The notes under the pieces were generated by a model that had not been told where the DNA came from, searched no databases, and saw only the letters and a program-made list of their open reading frames with translations. Made by a program: the position numbers and the translations under genes. Of a stretch of 26,708 nt of DNA, positions 9,948 to 17,865 are shown in pieces; the first letter of the stretch is position 1, and the number at the start of each line of letters is the position of its first letter. The stretch comes from Anaerolineales bacterium (lineage in GTDB: Bacteria > Chloroflexota > Anaerolineae > Anaerolineales > DRMV01): assembly GCA_026985785.1 (NCBI GenBank), contig JALSPT010000222.1, forward strand, positions 1-26,708, in the 5' to 3' direction.

Positions 9948-10385
9948 ATGTTCCATTTCTATCAGCCGATCACCGTCCGCTTCAGCGATCTGGACTTGCT
10001 GGGGCATGTCAACAATGCTCGTTACCTTACCTACATGGAACAGGCGCGCATCGGCTACTTTGCCCATCTCCACCTGCGCCGACTGCGCGACCCGGATGTC
10101 CGTTTCATCTTGGCCGATGCCCACGTGGCCTTTCGCCGTCCCATCTTTTTGGACGACGAAGTGCGCGTCGGCGTGCGCGTGACCCGCTTGGGCAACAAGA
10201 GTTTTACCATGCACTATCGCATCGAAGATGCCAGCGGCGATACCGTTTTTGCCACTGGGGAAACAGTGCAGGTGTGCTACGATTATCAAGGGCAGCGTGC
10301 TATCCCTTTGCCGGAAGCTTGGCGGCAGCGTATCGCGGCTTTCGAAGACATCCCTGCTTTTGCCGAGGAGCCTCCTTCACCATGA
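9948..10385 (+). CDS. Acyl-CoA thioesterase, hotdog fold (4HBT/YbgC-like)
   Basis: Predicted hydrolysis of acyl-CoA thioesters in the cytosol. The product is 145 residues, the usual length of single-hotdog 4HBT proteins. The N-terminal RFSDLDLLGHVNNARYLTYMEQAR segment (11-34) is the family hallmark, with the catalytic Asp in the DxDxxGHVNN loop and the long central helix after it. The later strands with FILADAHVAFRRPIFLDDEV and GKSFTMHYRIED fit the fold. The substrate cannot be told from sequence. ATG 9948 was chosen because it begins the conserved domain and lies six bases after a perfect TATAAT, implying leaderless translation. Its TGA overlaps the ATG of thrC, so the two are coupled. Confidence 0.88.
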   Translation: MFHFYQPITVRFSDLDLLGHVNNARYLTYMEQARIGYFAHLHLRRLRDPDVRFILADAHVAFRRPIFLDDEVRVGVRVTRLGNKSFTMHYRIEDASGDTVFATGETVQVCYDYQGQRAIPLPEAWRQRIAAFEDIPAFAEEPPSP

Positions 10386-11539
10386 GCACGCTCACCCATT
10401 TGGAATGCCCGGAATGTGGGCGCACTTTCGAAGCCGATAAGCCGCAGACTTTCTGCTCGCACTGCAAATCGCCTTTGCTGGCGCGCTATGACCTCGCCGC
10501 CGCGAGCCGCACCCTGACGCCCGATGCGCTGGCCAAACGCCCGCCTGGCCTGTGGCGCTGGCATGAGATCCTGCCGGTGCGCGATCCGGCCTTCCGTTTC
10601 ACCCTCGGCGAGGGCGATACCCCGCTGCTTCCCGTGCCGCGGTTGGCCAAGCGGCTGGGCATGGCCAACCTGTGGGTGAAGGACGAAAGCCAAAACCCCA
10701 CCGGCACTTTCAAGGCCCGCGGGCTGGTGATGGCCGTTTCGCGAGCGGTTGAATTGGGGCTGAAAGCCTTTGTCATTCCTACGGCGGGCAACGCTGGCGG
10801 GGCGCTGGCCGCGTACGCCGCCCGGGCGCGCGCCGAAGCCCACGTCTTCATGCCTGCTGATGCGCCTCAGGTCAACAAAGTAGAAGTGGAGGCCGCGGGT
10901 GCCCATCTTGTATTGGTGGATGGGCTGATCAGCGACGCCGCCAAGCGGGCAGAAAAAGAGGCCAAAAAACACGGTTGGTGGAACGTTTCCACTTTCAAAG
11001 AGCCCTACCGCCTGGAAGGCAAAAAAGTGATGGGGTTGGAGGTCGCCGAGGCTTTCGGATGGGACCTGCCGGACGTCATCGTCTATCCCACCGGCGGGGG
11101 CACCGGCCTGGTGGGGATGTGGAAAGCCTTCGACGAACTGGAAGCCTTAGGCTGGATTGGCGAGCGCCGTCCGCGGTTGGTCAGTGTCCAGGCCGAAGGG
11201 TGTGCGCCCATCGTGCGCGCTTTTCAGGGCGGCGAGGCGCGCGCCAGGCCGTGGAAACACGCGCACACCATTGCGGCAGGGCTGCGGGTGCCCTCTGTAT
11301 TTGCCGACCGCCTGATCTTGCGCGCCCTGCGCGCCACGCAGGGTACGGCGGTAGCCGTGCCCGACGCGGCTATTTTGCAAGCCCAGCACCTGTTGGCTAC
11401 GATGGAGGGTGTTTTTGCTGCGCCGGAAGGGGCGGCCACCCTGGCTGGCCTGCAAAAGCTGCTTGCCGAAGGGTGGATTCGCCCCCACGAACGCGTGGTT
11501 TTGTTCAACACAGGGAGTGGGTTGAAATATGTCTCCTGA
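10382..11539 (+). CDS. thrC: Threonine synthase with N-terminal zinc ribbon
   Basis: PLP enzyme converting O-phosphohomoserine to threonine, the last step of threonine synthesis. The product is 385 residues. A zinc-ribbon-like motif (CPEC at 9-12 and CSHC at 25-28) precedes the type II PLP fold. NPTGTFKARG holds the PLP lysine K111; PTAGNAGGALAAYAARA is the phosphate/substrate loop; PTGGGTGL is the glycine-rich cofactor phosphate-binding loop. A zinc ribbon at this position is seen in many archaeal and Chloroflexota threonine synthases. Other type II PLP enzymes such as cysteate synthase are close relatives and remain possible. The start overlaps the thioesterase stop as ATGA. No other threonine pathway gene is in the window. 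Confidence 0.9.
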   Translation: MSTLTHLECPECGRTFEADKPQTFCSHCKSPLLARYDLAAASRTLTPDALAKRPPGLWRWHEILPVRDPAFRFTLGEGDTPLLPVPRLAKRLGMANLWVKDESQNPTGTFKARGLVMAVSRAVELGLKAFVIPTAGNAGGALAAYAARARAEAHVFMPADAPQVNKVEVEAAGAHLVLVDGLISDAAKRAEKEAKKHGWWNVSTFKEPYRLEGKKVMGLEVAEAFGWDLPDVIVYPTGGGTGLVGMWKAFDELEALGWIGERRPRLVSVQAEGCAPIVRAFQGGEARARPWKHAHTIAAGLRVPSVFADRLILRALRATQGTAVAVPDAAILQAQHLLATMEGVFAAPEGAATLAGLQKLLAEGWIRPHERVVLFNTGSGLKYVS

Positions 11540-13556
11540 AGAAGATTCCTTCAGATTGCCCCTTTCCGTGGACCGCTTTTATCAGATTGTGCGGGAACTC
11601 ACTGCTGATTTGGACTTGCGGGCAGTGCTGCATAAGGCGCTGGCTTTCGCGATCGAGGTCGCAGGTGCGGAAGACGGCAGTGCGGTGGTGCTCAACGAAC
11701 ACGGTGATGTGGTCTCGGCGATTATCCTCGAGGGCCAACGCGTCCATGAAAACACGGCGATGCAACTGCGCGAAGTGTTGCATCGCGGATTGGCGGGGTG
11801 GGTGGTCACGCACAAGCAGCCGGCCCTGGTAGAGGATACTTCCCAGGACGAGCGTTGGTTACCGATCGTGCCAGCACAAGGGGAAGAGGACAAACGCTCC
11901 GCCATGGCGGTGCCGCTGATCATGAAGGGCCAACTGGTGGGTGTGTTCACCGTGGTGCATTCGCGTCCCAAGACGTTCACCCAAGACAACTTGACAGCCC
12001 TCCAGGCTTTCGCCGACATGGTCAGCCCCACGATGATGAACGCACTGCTCTACGCCCGCAGCCGCCAACAGGCTCGGCTGATGCAAATTTGGGCCGAGAG
12101 CGCGCTGCTGGTCACTACCACCTGGGACCCTGAGGAAATCATCCGGCGCATCTTGCAGCAGATTGGGCGAGCCTTGCGCACACAGGCTGTGCTCCTGGCC
12201 TTGCGGGACGAAGAAAGCGGCATCTGGATTTCCCACAACGCTGCTGGAACGCTGGCCGATCGCCTGCTGGGTATCCGTTTTCCCCCCCCGGAGCAGCCAG
12301 AGGCGTGTCCCTCGCTGAAGGCGCTGGAAGCCTTTGCCGTGCGCACGACCGCCTGTGCCCTGCTGAAAGACGAAGGTGTCCCTATTGGGGCTCTGGTAGC
12401 CATCAATCCTCTGGAAGGCCGTTTCACCGCCGAGATGGAGGCCTTTCTCCAGGGTGTTGCCGCTCTGGCCAGCACGGCGTTGCGGCGGGCGCGCTTGTTT
12501 GAGGAGGTGCGCCGTGCTCATCAGCAGTACCGTGACCTATTCAACGACACGCTGGATTGGATCTTCATTACCGACCTGGCAGGACATGTTGTTGAGGCTA
12601 ACCAGCACGCCAAAGAATCCTTAGGATACACATGGGAAGCGGTGCGCTCCGGTACCCTTTCCATCGCCGCCATCCACACTTTGCCTCAGGGGTTGCGGCC
12701 AGAAACACTGGGCGACATTCCGTCGTCGCCTCCCTTCACCTATGAATCTGAAGTTCAAACCCGCAGTGGCAAAGCCATTCCGGTAGAGGTATATGTGCGG
12801 CGCATCCAGTTGGGGCGCAAGCCCCACCTGCAATGGATTTTGCGCGACATCACCGAGCGCAAGCGCCTCGATACCCTGCGTGACGACTTGCTGGCGATGC
12901 TCTACCACGATTTGCGCGCTCCCCTGACCAGTTTGAACATGAGCATTGCTTTGCTGAGCCAGTCGTGCAACGTGGAAAACGCGGAAATTGTTGAACTTTT
13001 TGCCATTGCCCAGCGTTCGCTCGACCGGCTGAAGCGCCTCACGGCTAACATGCTCGACCTCCGCCGCTTGGAAAGCGGGCAGATGCCGCTCAAGCGGACG
13101 GCTACACCGGTTGCCGATTTGTTTTCCGAGGCGCTGGAGATCGTCCGGCCCCATCTTGCTCAAAAGGACCAATCTCTGGAGGAGAGGTTTCCTCCCAATT
13201 TGCCCCCCGTGTATGCTGACCGTGAAATCATCCGTCGGGTATTGATCAACCTTTTGGAGAACGCCGTCAAGTACACCCCCGAAGGAGGGCATATCCGGGT
13301 GGGTGCGGAGCGTGTGGGTGACGCTGTCCGCTTCTGGGTGCAAGATGATGGCCCCGGCATTCCGCCAGAGGAACAAACCCTGATTTTCCAGAAATATGAA
13401 CGGGGTAGCAGGCGTGGAGGGAAAGGTTTGGGATTGGGTCTGGCTTTTGCCCGCCTGGCAGTGCAGGCCCATGATGGTCAAATCGGCGTTCACAGCGCTG
13501 CGGGGGAGGGCGCGACGTTTTACTTTACTCTCCCTGTGGCGCCCCCCGAAGCGTAG
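11529..13556 (+). CDS. Soluble hybrid-sensor histidine kinase (GAF-GAF-PAS-HisKA-HATPase)
   Basis: The product is 675 residues with no membrane segment, so it is a cytosolic sensor. Order: GAF-like domain 1 (about 25-175), GAF-like domain 2 (about 190-325), PAS domain (about 332-445, ending in WILRDITERKRLD), HisKA dimerisation helix with the phosphoacceptor H460 in MLYHDLRAPLTSL, then the ATPase domain with N-box LLENAVKYTP (575-584), G1 DDGPGIP (606-612) and G2 GKGLGLGLA (631-639). All catalytic motifs are intact, so autophosphorylation is expected. The signal is unknown; GAF and PAS domains often bind small ligands, haem or flavin. No response regulator is adjacent. Its ATG overlaps the end of thrC, so it belongs to the same operon. 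'Hybrid' refers here only to the mixed sensory domains: no receiver domain is present. Confidence 0.93.
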   Translation: MSPEEDSFRLPLSVDRFYQIVRELTADLDLRAVLHKALAFAIEVAGAEDGSAVVLNEHGDVVSAIILEGQRVHENTAMQLREVLHRGLAGWVVTHKQPALVEDTSQDERWLPIVPAQGEEDKRSAMAVPLIMKGQLVGVFTVVHSRPKTFTQDNLTALQAFADMVSPTMMNALLYARSRQQARLMQIWAESALLVTTTWDPEEIIRRILQQIGRALRTQAVLLALRDEESGIWISHNAAGTLADRLLGIRFPPPEQPEACPSLKALEAFAVRTTACALLKDEGVPIGALVAINPLEGRFTAEMEAFLQGVAALASTALRRARLFEEVRRAHQQYRDLFNDTLDWIFITDLAGHVVEANQHAKESLGYTWEAVRSGTLSIAAIHTLPQGLRPETLGDIPSSPPFTYESEVQTRSGKAIPVEVYVRRIQLGRKPHLQWILRDITERKRLDTLRDDLLAMLYHDLRAPLTSLNMSIALLSQSCNVENAEIVELFAIAQRSLDRLKRLTANMLDLRRLESGQMPLKRTATPVADLFSEALEIVRPHLAQKDQSLEERFPPNLPPVYADREIIRRVLINLLENAVKYTPEGGHIRVGAERVGDAVRFWVQDDGPGIPPEEQTLIFQKYERGSRRGGKGLGLGLAFARLAVQAHDGQIGVHSAAGEGATFYFTLPVAPPEA

Positions 13557-13582
13557 TCCTCATCCTTGGAGGTCAAAACATC

Positions 13583-14470
13583 ATGCAAGAAATCGCTCCC
13601 CGGGTCTTTGTGCTTGATGATTATCGTGGCATGGTGCCTGGCGTCATCATTCGTGAGGAAGGCACCATCCTGGTGGATTCCCCCCCTTGTCCTCAAGATA
13701 GCCGCCTCTGGCGCGCCCGCTGTCGCCATATGAGCAACAGTGCTGAGATGTTGTTGGTCTACCTGGATGCTCATGCCGATCGCACCCTGGGCGCGCGGAT
13801 GCTGGAAACCCCTGTTTTGGCGCACGAATACACCGTGCAGGTTTTCCGCAACCGGGCCGCTATTTTTCGCGTTCAGGGGAGCCCGCGCGGCGAGGCCTGG
13901 GAGCGTTGTTCGCAAATCTCCAACATGCGTTGGGCGCCGCCGCAGATGGGCATCAGTGACCGACTGGAAATTTACTGGGGCGGGGACCCGGTGGTCATCG
14001 AACATCACCCCGGCCCCCATCCCGGCGCGCTGTGGGTCATCGTCCCTGACCACAAGGTGCTCTTCGTGGGCGATGCGGTAACAGTCCACCAGCCCCCCTT
14101 CTTTGCTCATGCCGATCTCGCACAATGGCTGGATGCCATTGACCTGTTGATGGCCCCTGATTACAGCGATTACCTTATCGTGAGCAGCCGAGATGGGCTG
14201 GTGCCTGCTGCTGCGCTTCACCGCATGCGCGTTTTTCTCCTCACCGCCCAAGAGCGGTTGGAAGACCTGCTTGCTGGCGCTCAACCACCTCAGGATACTG
14301 AGGCCCTGGCTCTGGATCTGCTCGCAATGTGGGACTTCGACCGCGAGCGAGAACCCGACATCGAGGCGTTTTACCTGGCACGCCTTCGCCAGGGGCTTCA
14401 ACGTTACCTTGCCAGACGGAGTCATTCCGGCCTCAGCGCTTCCCATCCTAAGCATGCCAAGGATAAATGA
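13583..14470 (+). CDS. Metallo-beta-lactamase-fold protein with altered metal motif
   Basis: The product is 295 residues. The fold signature is visible: N-terminal strands with VPGVIIREEGTILVDSPP (18-35), a motif II region, HHPGPHPGALWVIVPDHKVLFVGDAV (141-166) with H146 and the conserved GD at 163-164, and a helical C-terminal part. The canonical HxHxDH metal motif reads D62-A-H64-A-D66-R67, so the first and last histidines are replaced. Such a site might hold a single metal, a different metal, or none. Substrate unknown; a hydrolase of the MBL superfamily is the most that can be said. GGAGG lies upstream of the start, 26 bases after the histidine kinase. The next gene begins two bases after its stop. 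Confidence 0.8.
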   Translation: MQEIAPRVFVLDDYRGMVPGVIIREEGTILVDSPPCPQDSRLWRARCRHMSNSAEMLLVYLDAHADRTLGARMLETPVLAHEYTVQVFRNRAAIFRVQGSPRGEAWERCSQISNMRWAPPQMGISDRLEIYWGGDPVVIEHHPGPHPGALWVIVPDHKVLFVGDAVTVHQPPFFAHADLAQWLDAIDLLMAPDYSDYLIVSSRDGLVPAAALHRMRVFLLTAQERLEDLLAGAQPPQDTEALALDLLAMWDFDREREPDIEAFYLARLRQGLQRYLARRSHSGLSASHPKHAKDK

Positions 14471-14471
14471 C

Positions 14472-15563
14472 ATGCCCCAACTTCTCGTCTGGGGTGACCA
14501 CGCCGAACCGTGGCCGCCTTATCAGCCTGCCTACGAACTCACCCGCGGCGACCTGGTGGAAAGCATCCACCACGCCGCGATTGCTGTCGTCGATGCCCAG
14601 GGCAACCTGCTGGCCGCCCACGGCAACCCTTTCGTGTTCACCTACCTGCGCTCCTCGGCCAAGCCCTTTCAGGCGCTGCCCTTCGTGGAAGACGGCGGCC
14701 CGCAGCACTTCGGCCTCACCCCCGAAGAGGTCGCCATCATCTGCGCATCACATTCCGGCACCGATGAGCACGTTCGGGTGGTAAGCAGCATTCAGGCCAA
14801 AGTCGGGTTGAGCGAAAGCCAGTTGCAATGCGGCGTGCATCCGCCCTACCACCAACCCACCGCGGTGGCGCTGGCATGCCGCGGCGAATCCCCCACGCCC
14901 AACCGCCACAACTGCTCCGGCAAGCACACCGGCATGTTGGCGCAAGCGGTGATGCACGGCTGGCCGACCGAAAACTACCTCGCCCCCGAACACCCCGTGC
15001 AGCAGCGCATCCTGCAGGCTTTGGCCGAGATGAGCGGGCTGGACGCCGAGGCCATCCCTCTGGGCACCGACGGCTGCTCCGCGCCCAACTTTGCCCTGCC
15101 CCTCTACCACGCCGCCTTGGCCTACGCCCGCCTGGCCGACCCGCGCGGCCTGCCGCCGCGCCGCGCCGAGGCGCTGGGCACCATCTTCGCCGCGATGACC
15201 GCTCACCCCTTCATGGTGGGTGGCCCGGGGCGCTTCGATACCCGCTTCATGGAAGCCACCGGTGGACGAATGCTTTCCAAAGCCGGGGCGGAAGCCTTCC
15301 AAGGCCTTGCGCTGCGCCCCGGCGTGGTGCCGGGGGTGGAAGGCGGTGTGGGTATTGCCATCAAAATTGCCGACGGCGACGGCAAAGGCCGCGCCCGCCC
15401 CGCCGTGGCGCTGGAAGTGCTGCGGCAACTCGGCGCGCTCGACGACGCCCTCGCCCAGGCCCTGGCCGACCTCGGCCCCCACCTCACCCTCACCAACTGG
15501 CGCAAAATCCCCGTCGGCGAGGGCCGGCCGTGCTTCGCGCTGGAGGGAGATGCCCATGCCTGA
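14472..15563 (+). CDS. L-asparaginase II family protein (thermolabile type, PF06089)
   Basis: Predicted hydrolysis of L-asparagine to aspartate and ammonia, in the cytosol. The product is 363 residues, near the family length. Hallmarks in order: RGDLVESIHHAAIAVVD near the N-terminus; YLRSSAKPFQALP with the Ser-Ser-Ala-Lys-Pro motif; ICASHSGTDEHV; the NRHNCSGKHTGML segment; GTDGCSAPNF; HPFMVGGPGRFDT; and EGGVGIAIKIADGD. The family is unrelated to the E. coli AnsA/AnsB enzymes. I chose ATG 14472 because AAGGA lies eight bases upstream; an in-frame ATG at 14454 would read through the end of the previous gene. No signal peptide. Its stop overlaps the start of the ATPase gene. GC content is high here (about 70% in 15481-15540 by hand count). 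Confidence 0.9.
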   Translation: MPQLLVWGDHAEPWPPYQPAYELTRGDLVESIHHAAIAVVDAQGNLLAAHGNPFVFTYLRSSAKPFQALPFVEDGGPQHFGLTPEEVAIICASHSGTDEHVRVVSSIQAKVGLSESQLQCGVHPPYHQPTAVALACRGESPTPNRHNCSGKHTGMLAQAVMHGWPTENYLAPEHPVQQRILQALAEMSGLDAEAIPLGTDGCSAPNFALPLYHAALAYARLADPRGLPPRRAEALGTIFAAMTAHPFMVGGPGRFDTRFMEATGGRMLSKAGAEAFQGLALRPGVVPGVEGGVGIAIKIADGDGKGRARPAVALEVLRQLGALDDALAQALADLGPHLTLTNWRKIPVGEGRPCFALEGDAHA

Positions 15564-16725
15564 TTACACTTTCCGCGTCCAGCATTTTGCCCAATTCGAA
15601 GACGCGACCATCACCTTTGGCGACCTGACCGTGCTCGTGGGCCCTCAGGCCACAGGGAAAAGTTTGTTGTTGCAACTTTTCAAATTGGCTCAGGACGCCC
15701 CTGCAATCAAAACCCTGCTGAAGCGCTATGGCGCCGTGCTGAAAACGCCTGCCCAGTGGGCGGAAGCCTATTTTGGCGAAGGTTTTGCTGCTGTTTGGAA
15801 TGAGAAAACACGCTGGCATTGGAATGGGCAGCCACAAACGCTTGTTCAGGTTTTTGAAAACACGGGTAAAGGGGAGCAACGTGTATTTTACGTCCCGGCG
15901 CAGCGTGCCTTGATTTTCCACCAGGCCAGTTGGCCGCGGCCATTTTCGGATTTCCGCTGGCAGGATCCTTTTGTCGTCCGTCATTTCAGCGACCAGGTTC
16001 GCCTTTTGCTGGATGCAGGGCTGGGCGGGGAAGAAGGGGTGCTTTTTCCAAAACAACGCCGGTTACACCGGACGGTGCGCGTTCGCCTGGAGCACCATAT
16101 TTTCCGCGGCGCCACCCTCAAAGTTGTCGTCGATCGCGGGCAAAAGCGGCTGATGCTCGAATTGCCCCACGGGGAACGATTGCCTTACCTCAGTTGGTCA
16201 ACCGGCCAGCGTGAATTTGCGCCGTTGTTGTTGGGAATTTACTGGCTTTTACCTTTGGGGCGACAAAATCGCCGTCCCCACATTCGCTGGGTTGTCATCG
16301 AAGAACCCGAAATGGGCTTGCATCCTCATGCCATTGCCGATGTTCTTCTGCTCGCTTTGGAATTGCTGCGGCGAGGTTACAAAGTCATCATGAGCACCCA
16401 CACGCCAGCGGTGTTGGACTTGTTGTGGGCGTGGAAGTTTATCAAGCAAGCCCCGCGTGACCAGGCCCCTCGCCATTTTTGCAGGCTCTTCGACCTGGAA
16501 AAAAGCCCTCATGCCGACGACCTGGCCGATATGCTCTGGCAAAAGACCTTTGGCGCGTACTTCTTCCAGCCCAAAGCAGAAGGGCGTGTGCGGGTTCAGG
16601 ATATTTCATCCCTTGAGGTGCTGGCCGAAGACGAAGCCCTGGCCTCTTGGGGGCACTTGACGACGTTTTCCGGGCGCGCTGGCGACGTCGTCGCCGACAT
16701 CGTCGCCGGCATGGAGGGGGCATAG
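15556..16725 (+). CDS. AAA/ABC-type ATPase of the AAA_15/AAA_21 kind
   Basis: The product is 389 residues. Walker A GPQATGKS (29-36) follows a short N-terminal strand pair with FGDLTVLVGP. An insert of about 170 residues comes next (about 45-205). The signature-like LSWSTGQRE is at 212-220, Walker B VVIEEPEMGLHP at 246-257, and the His-switch MSTHTP at 279-284. This is the arrangement of SMC/OLD-like overcoming-type ATPases that work as dimers. There is no fused Toprim domain, unlike OLD nucleases. The remaining C-terminus (about 300-389) has no motif I recognise. The start overlaps the asparaginase stop and has GGAGG upstream. Two bases separate its stop codon from the next small gene, so they form a pair. 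Local GC is lower than in the flanking genes (about 47% in 15661-15720). Function unknown; possible DNA-related or defence role is inference. Confidence 0.82.
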   Translation: MPDYTFRVQHFAQFEDATITFGDLTVLVGPQATGKSLLLQLFKLAQDAPAIKTLLKRYGAVLKTPAQWAEAYFGEGFAAVWNEKTRWHWNGQPQTLVQVFENTGKGEQRVFYVPAQRALIFHQASWPRPFSDFRWQDPFVVRHFSDQVRLLLDAGLGGEEGVLFPKQRRLHRTVRVRLEHHIFRGATLKVVVDRGQKRLMLELPHGERLPYLSWSTGQREFAPLLLGIYWLLPLGRQNRRPHIRWVVIEEPEMGLHPHAIADVLLLALELLRRGYKVIMSTHTPAVLDLLWAWKFIKQAPRDQAPRHFCRLFDLEKSPHADDLADMLWQKTFGAYFFQPKAEGRVRVQDISSLEVLAEDEALASWGHLTTFSGRAGDVVADIVAGMEGA

Positions 16726-16726
16726 C

Positions 16727-17170
16727 ATGTGTCAGCGGGAGTTTGGCCGAGCCGTGGCGCAGGCTGTGGGGACAAATTGCTGCCAGCCGGGCACCCAGGC
16801 GTTGGGAACCCATAGCCGAAGCATCCAAAGCAATAACCCGCGCGCCCTGGCGGGCAGCGTGGACCTGGATGGCTGCCTGAAAAATCAATATCCTCATGCC
16901 CCTCGCTGGGATTTCGCGGTCGGTTACGGCGAGTGCCGTTTGCTTGTTTTCGTGGAAGTGCATGGCGCCAAGGTGGGCGATATTCTCGCCAAAAAGCACT
17001 GGCTGGATGGCTTCCTGAAGGGGCAAGGCGCGGCGCTGAGCGCCTGGGCTGGACGGCAAGTTTTCGCCTGGGTGCCCACCCAAGGCGGGTTTGGCAGGCA
17101 TACACCACAAGCCAGGCAACTCAAGAGACAGGGCATTATTACTAACCGCAGAGTGTGGCTAAAGTGTTGA
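16727..17170 (+). CDS. Small uncharacterised protein paired with the ATPase
   Basis: The product is 147 residues, with no signal peptide or membrane segment. The C-terminal two thirds (about 38-147) look like a compact alpha/beta domain: SVDLDGCL, then RWDFAVGY with D62, then a strand LLVFVEVHG with E77 and H79, then AKKHWLDGFL and VFAWVPTQG. A D...ExH arrangement on adjacent strands is reminiscent of PD-(D/E)xK nucleases with the Lys replaced, but this is weak. From memory it resembles uncharacterised small proteins with WD(Y/F)xxG...(I/V)EVH...KxxWL; I cannot name a family. ATG lies one base after the ATPase stop. Its end overlaps the start of nth by 16 bases. The N-terminal 37 residues look less ordered, so a later start is possible. 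Confidence 0.65.
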   Translation: MCQREFGRAVAQAVGTNCCQPGTQALGTHSRSIQSNNPRALAGSVDLDGCLKNQYPHAPRWDFAVGYGECRLLVFVEVHGAKVGDILAKKHWLDGFLKGQGAALSAWAGRQVFAWVPTQGGFGRHTPQARQLKRQGIITNRRVWLKC

Positions 17171-17865
17171 ACGAGCAAACTTTCCCCCCGCCCGAAGCCC
17201 TGCGCGACAAGGCGCTGGAAGTCCACCGCCGCCTGTTGGCCCATTTCGGCAGGCCGGTGTGGCGTCAGCCGCTGCCGCCGTTGGACGAACTGGTTTCCAC
17301 CATCCTCTCCCAAAACACCAACGACGGCAACCGCGACCGCGCTTTCTTTGCCCTCAAAGCCCGCTACCCCTCGTGGGAAGCCGTGCGCGACGCCCCCGCC
17401 GAGGAAGTCATCGCCACCATCCGCCCGGCGGGGCTGGCCAACCAGAAGGGGCCGCGCATTCAACACGTCCTGCGGCAAATCACCGCCGAGCAGGGGCGGC
17501 TGACGTTGGACTACCTGGCCGAGATGCCGCCCGACGAGGCCAAACGCCACCTCACCCGCTTCAAGGGTGTGGGGCCGAAGACCGCGGCCATCGTGCTCCA
17601 GTTTTCCCTCGGCAAACCGGCCTTCCCGGTAGATACCCACATCTACCGCGTGACCGAGCGCTTAGGCCTGCGCCCGCCGAACATCAGCCGCGAGGCCGCC
17701 CACGATTTCCTCGAAAAAGTCTTCCCGCCCGAAACCTACTACGACGCCCACCTCAACCTCATCCGCTTGGGGCGGGAAATCTGCACCGCCCGCAAGCCGC
17801 GCTGTGAGCAATGCCCGCTGCGCGACTTGTGCGACTTTGCCCGCACACAGGAGGCTGCTGCATGA
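17155..17865 (+). CDS. nth: Endonuclease III (DNA glycosylase/AP lyase)
   Basis: Removes oxidised pyrimidines and cleaves abasic sites in base excision repair. The product is 236 residues. The helix-hairpin-helix is FKGVGPKTAAIVL with catalytic K142, and the catalytic Asp is D160 in FPVDTHIYRV. A [4Fe-4S] cluster motif is complete: C210-x6-C217-x2-C220-x5-C226. ILSQNTNDGNRDRAF near residue 50 replaces the more usual LSxQTTD motif with an Asn-Asp variant, which is common in divergent members. GTG 17155 was taken as start; it overlaps the previous gene, and a weak GCAGAG lies before it. GTG 17164 is an alternative. Its stop overlaps the next ATG. It may belong to a family related to Nth that acts on other lesions. 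Confidence 0.9.
   Translation: MAKVLNEQTFPPPEALRDKALEVHRRLLAHFGRPVWRQPLPPLDELVSTILSQNTNDGNRDRAFFALKARYPSWEAVRDAPAEEVIATIRPAGLANQKGPRIQHVLRQITAEQGRLTLDYLAEMPPDEAKRHLTRFKGVGPKTAAIVLQFSLGKPAFPVDTHIYRVTERLGLRPPNISREAAHDFLEKVFPPETYYDAHLNLIRLGREICTARKPRCEQCPLRDLCDFARTQEAAA

Noticed and set aside
14193..14471. Upstream extension of the asparaginase frame
   Set aside because: It lies inside the MBL-fold gene in another frame, and the added residues do not match the family.
14748..15557. Minus-strand open frame of 269 codons opposite the asparaginase gene
   Set aside because: High GC removes stop codons from the antisense frame. The plus-strand protein carries all family motifs and this one has none.
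15556..16725. ATPase as an OLD nuclease
   Set aside because: No Toprim domain follows the ATPase core; the C-terminus is too short and lacks the acidic motifs.
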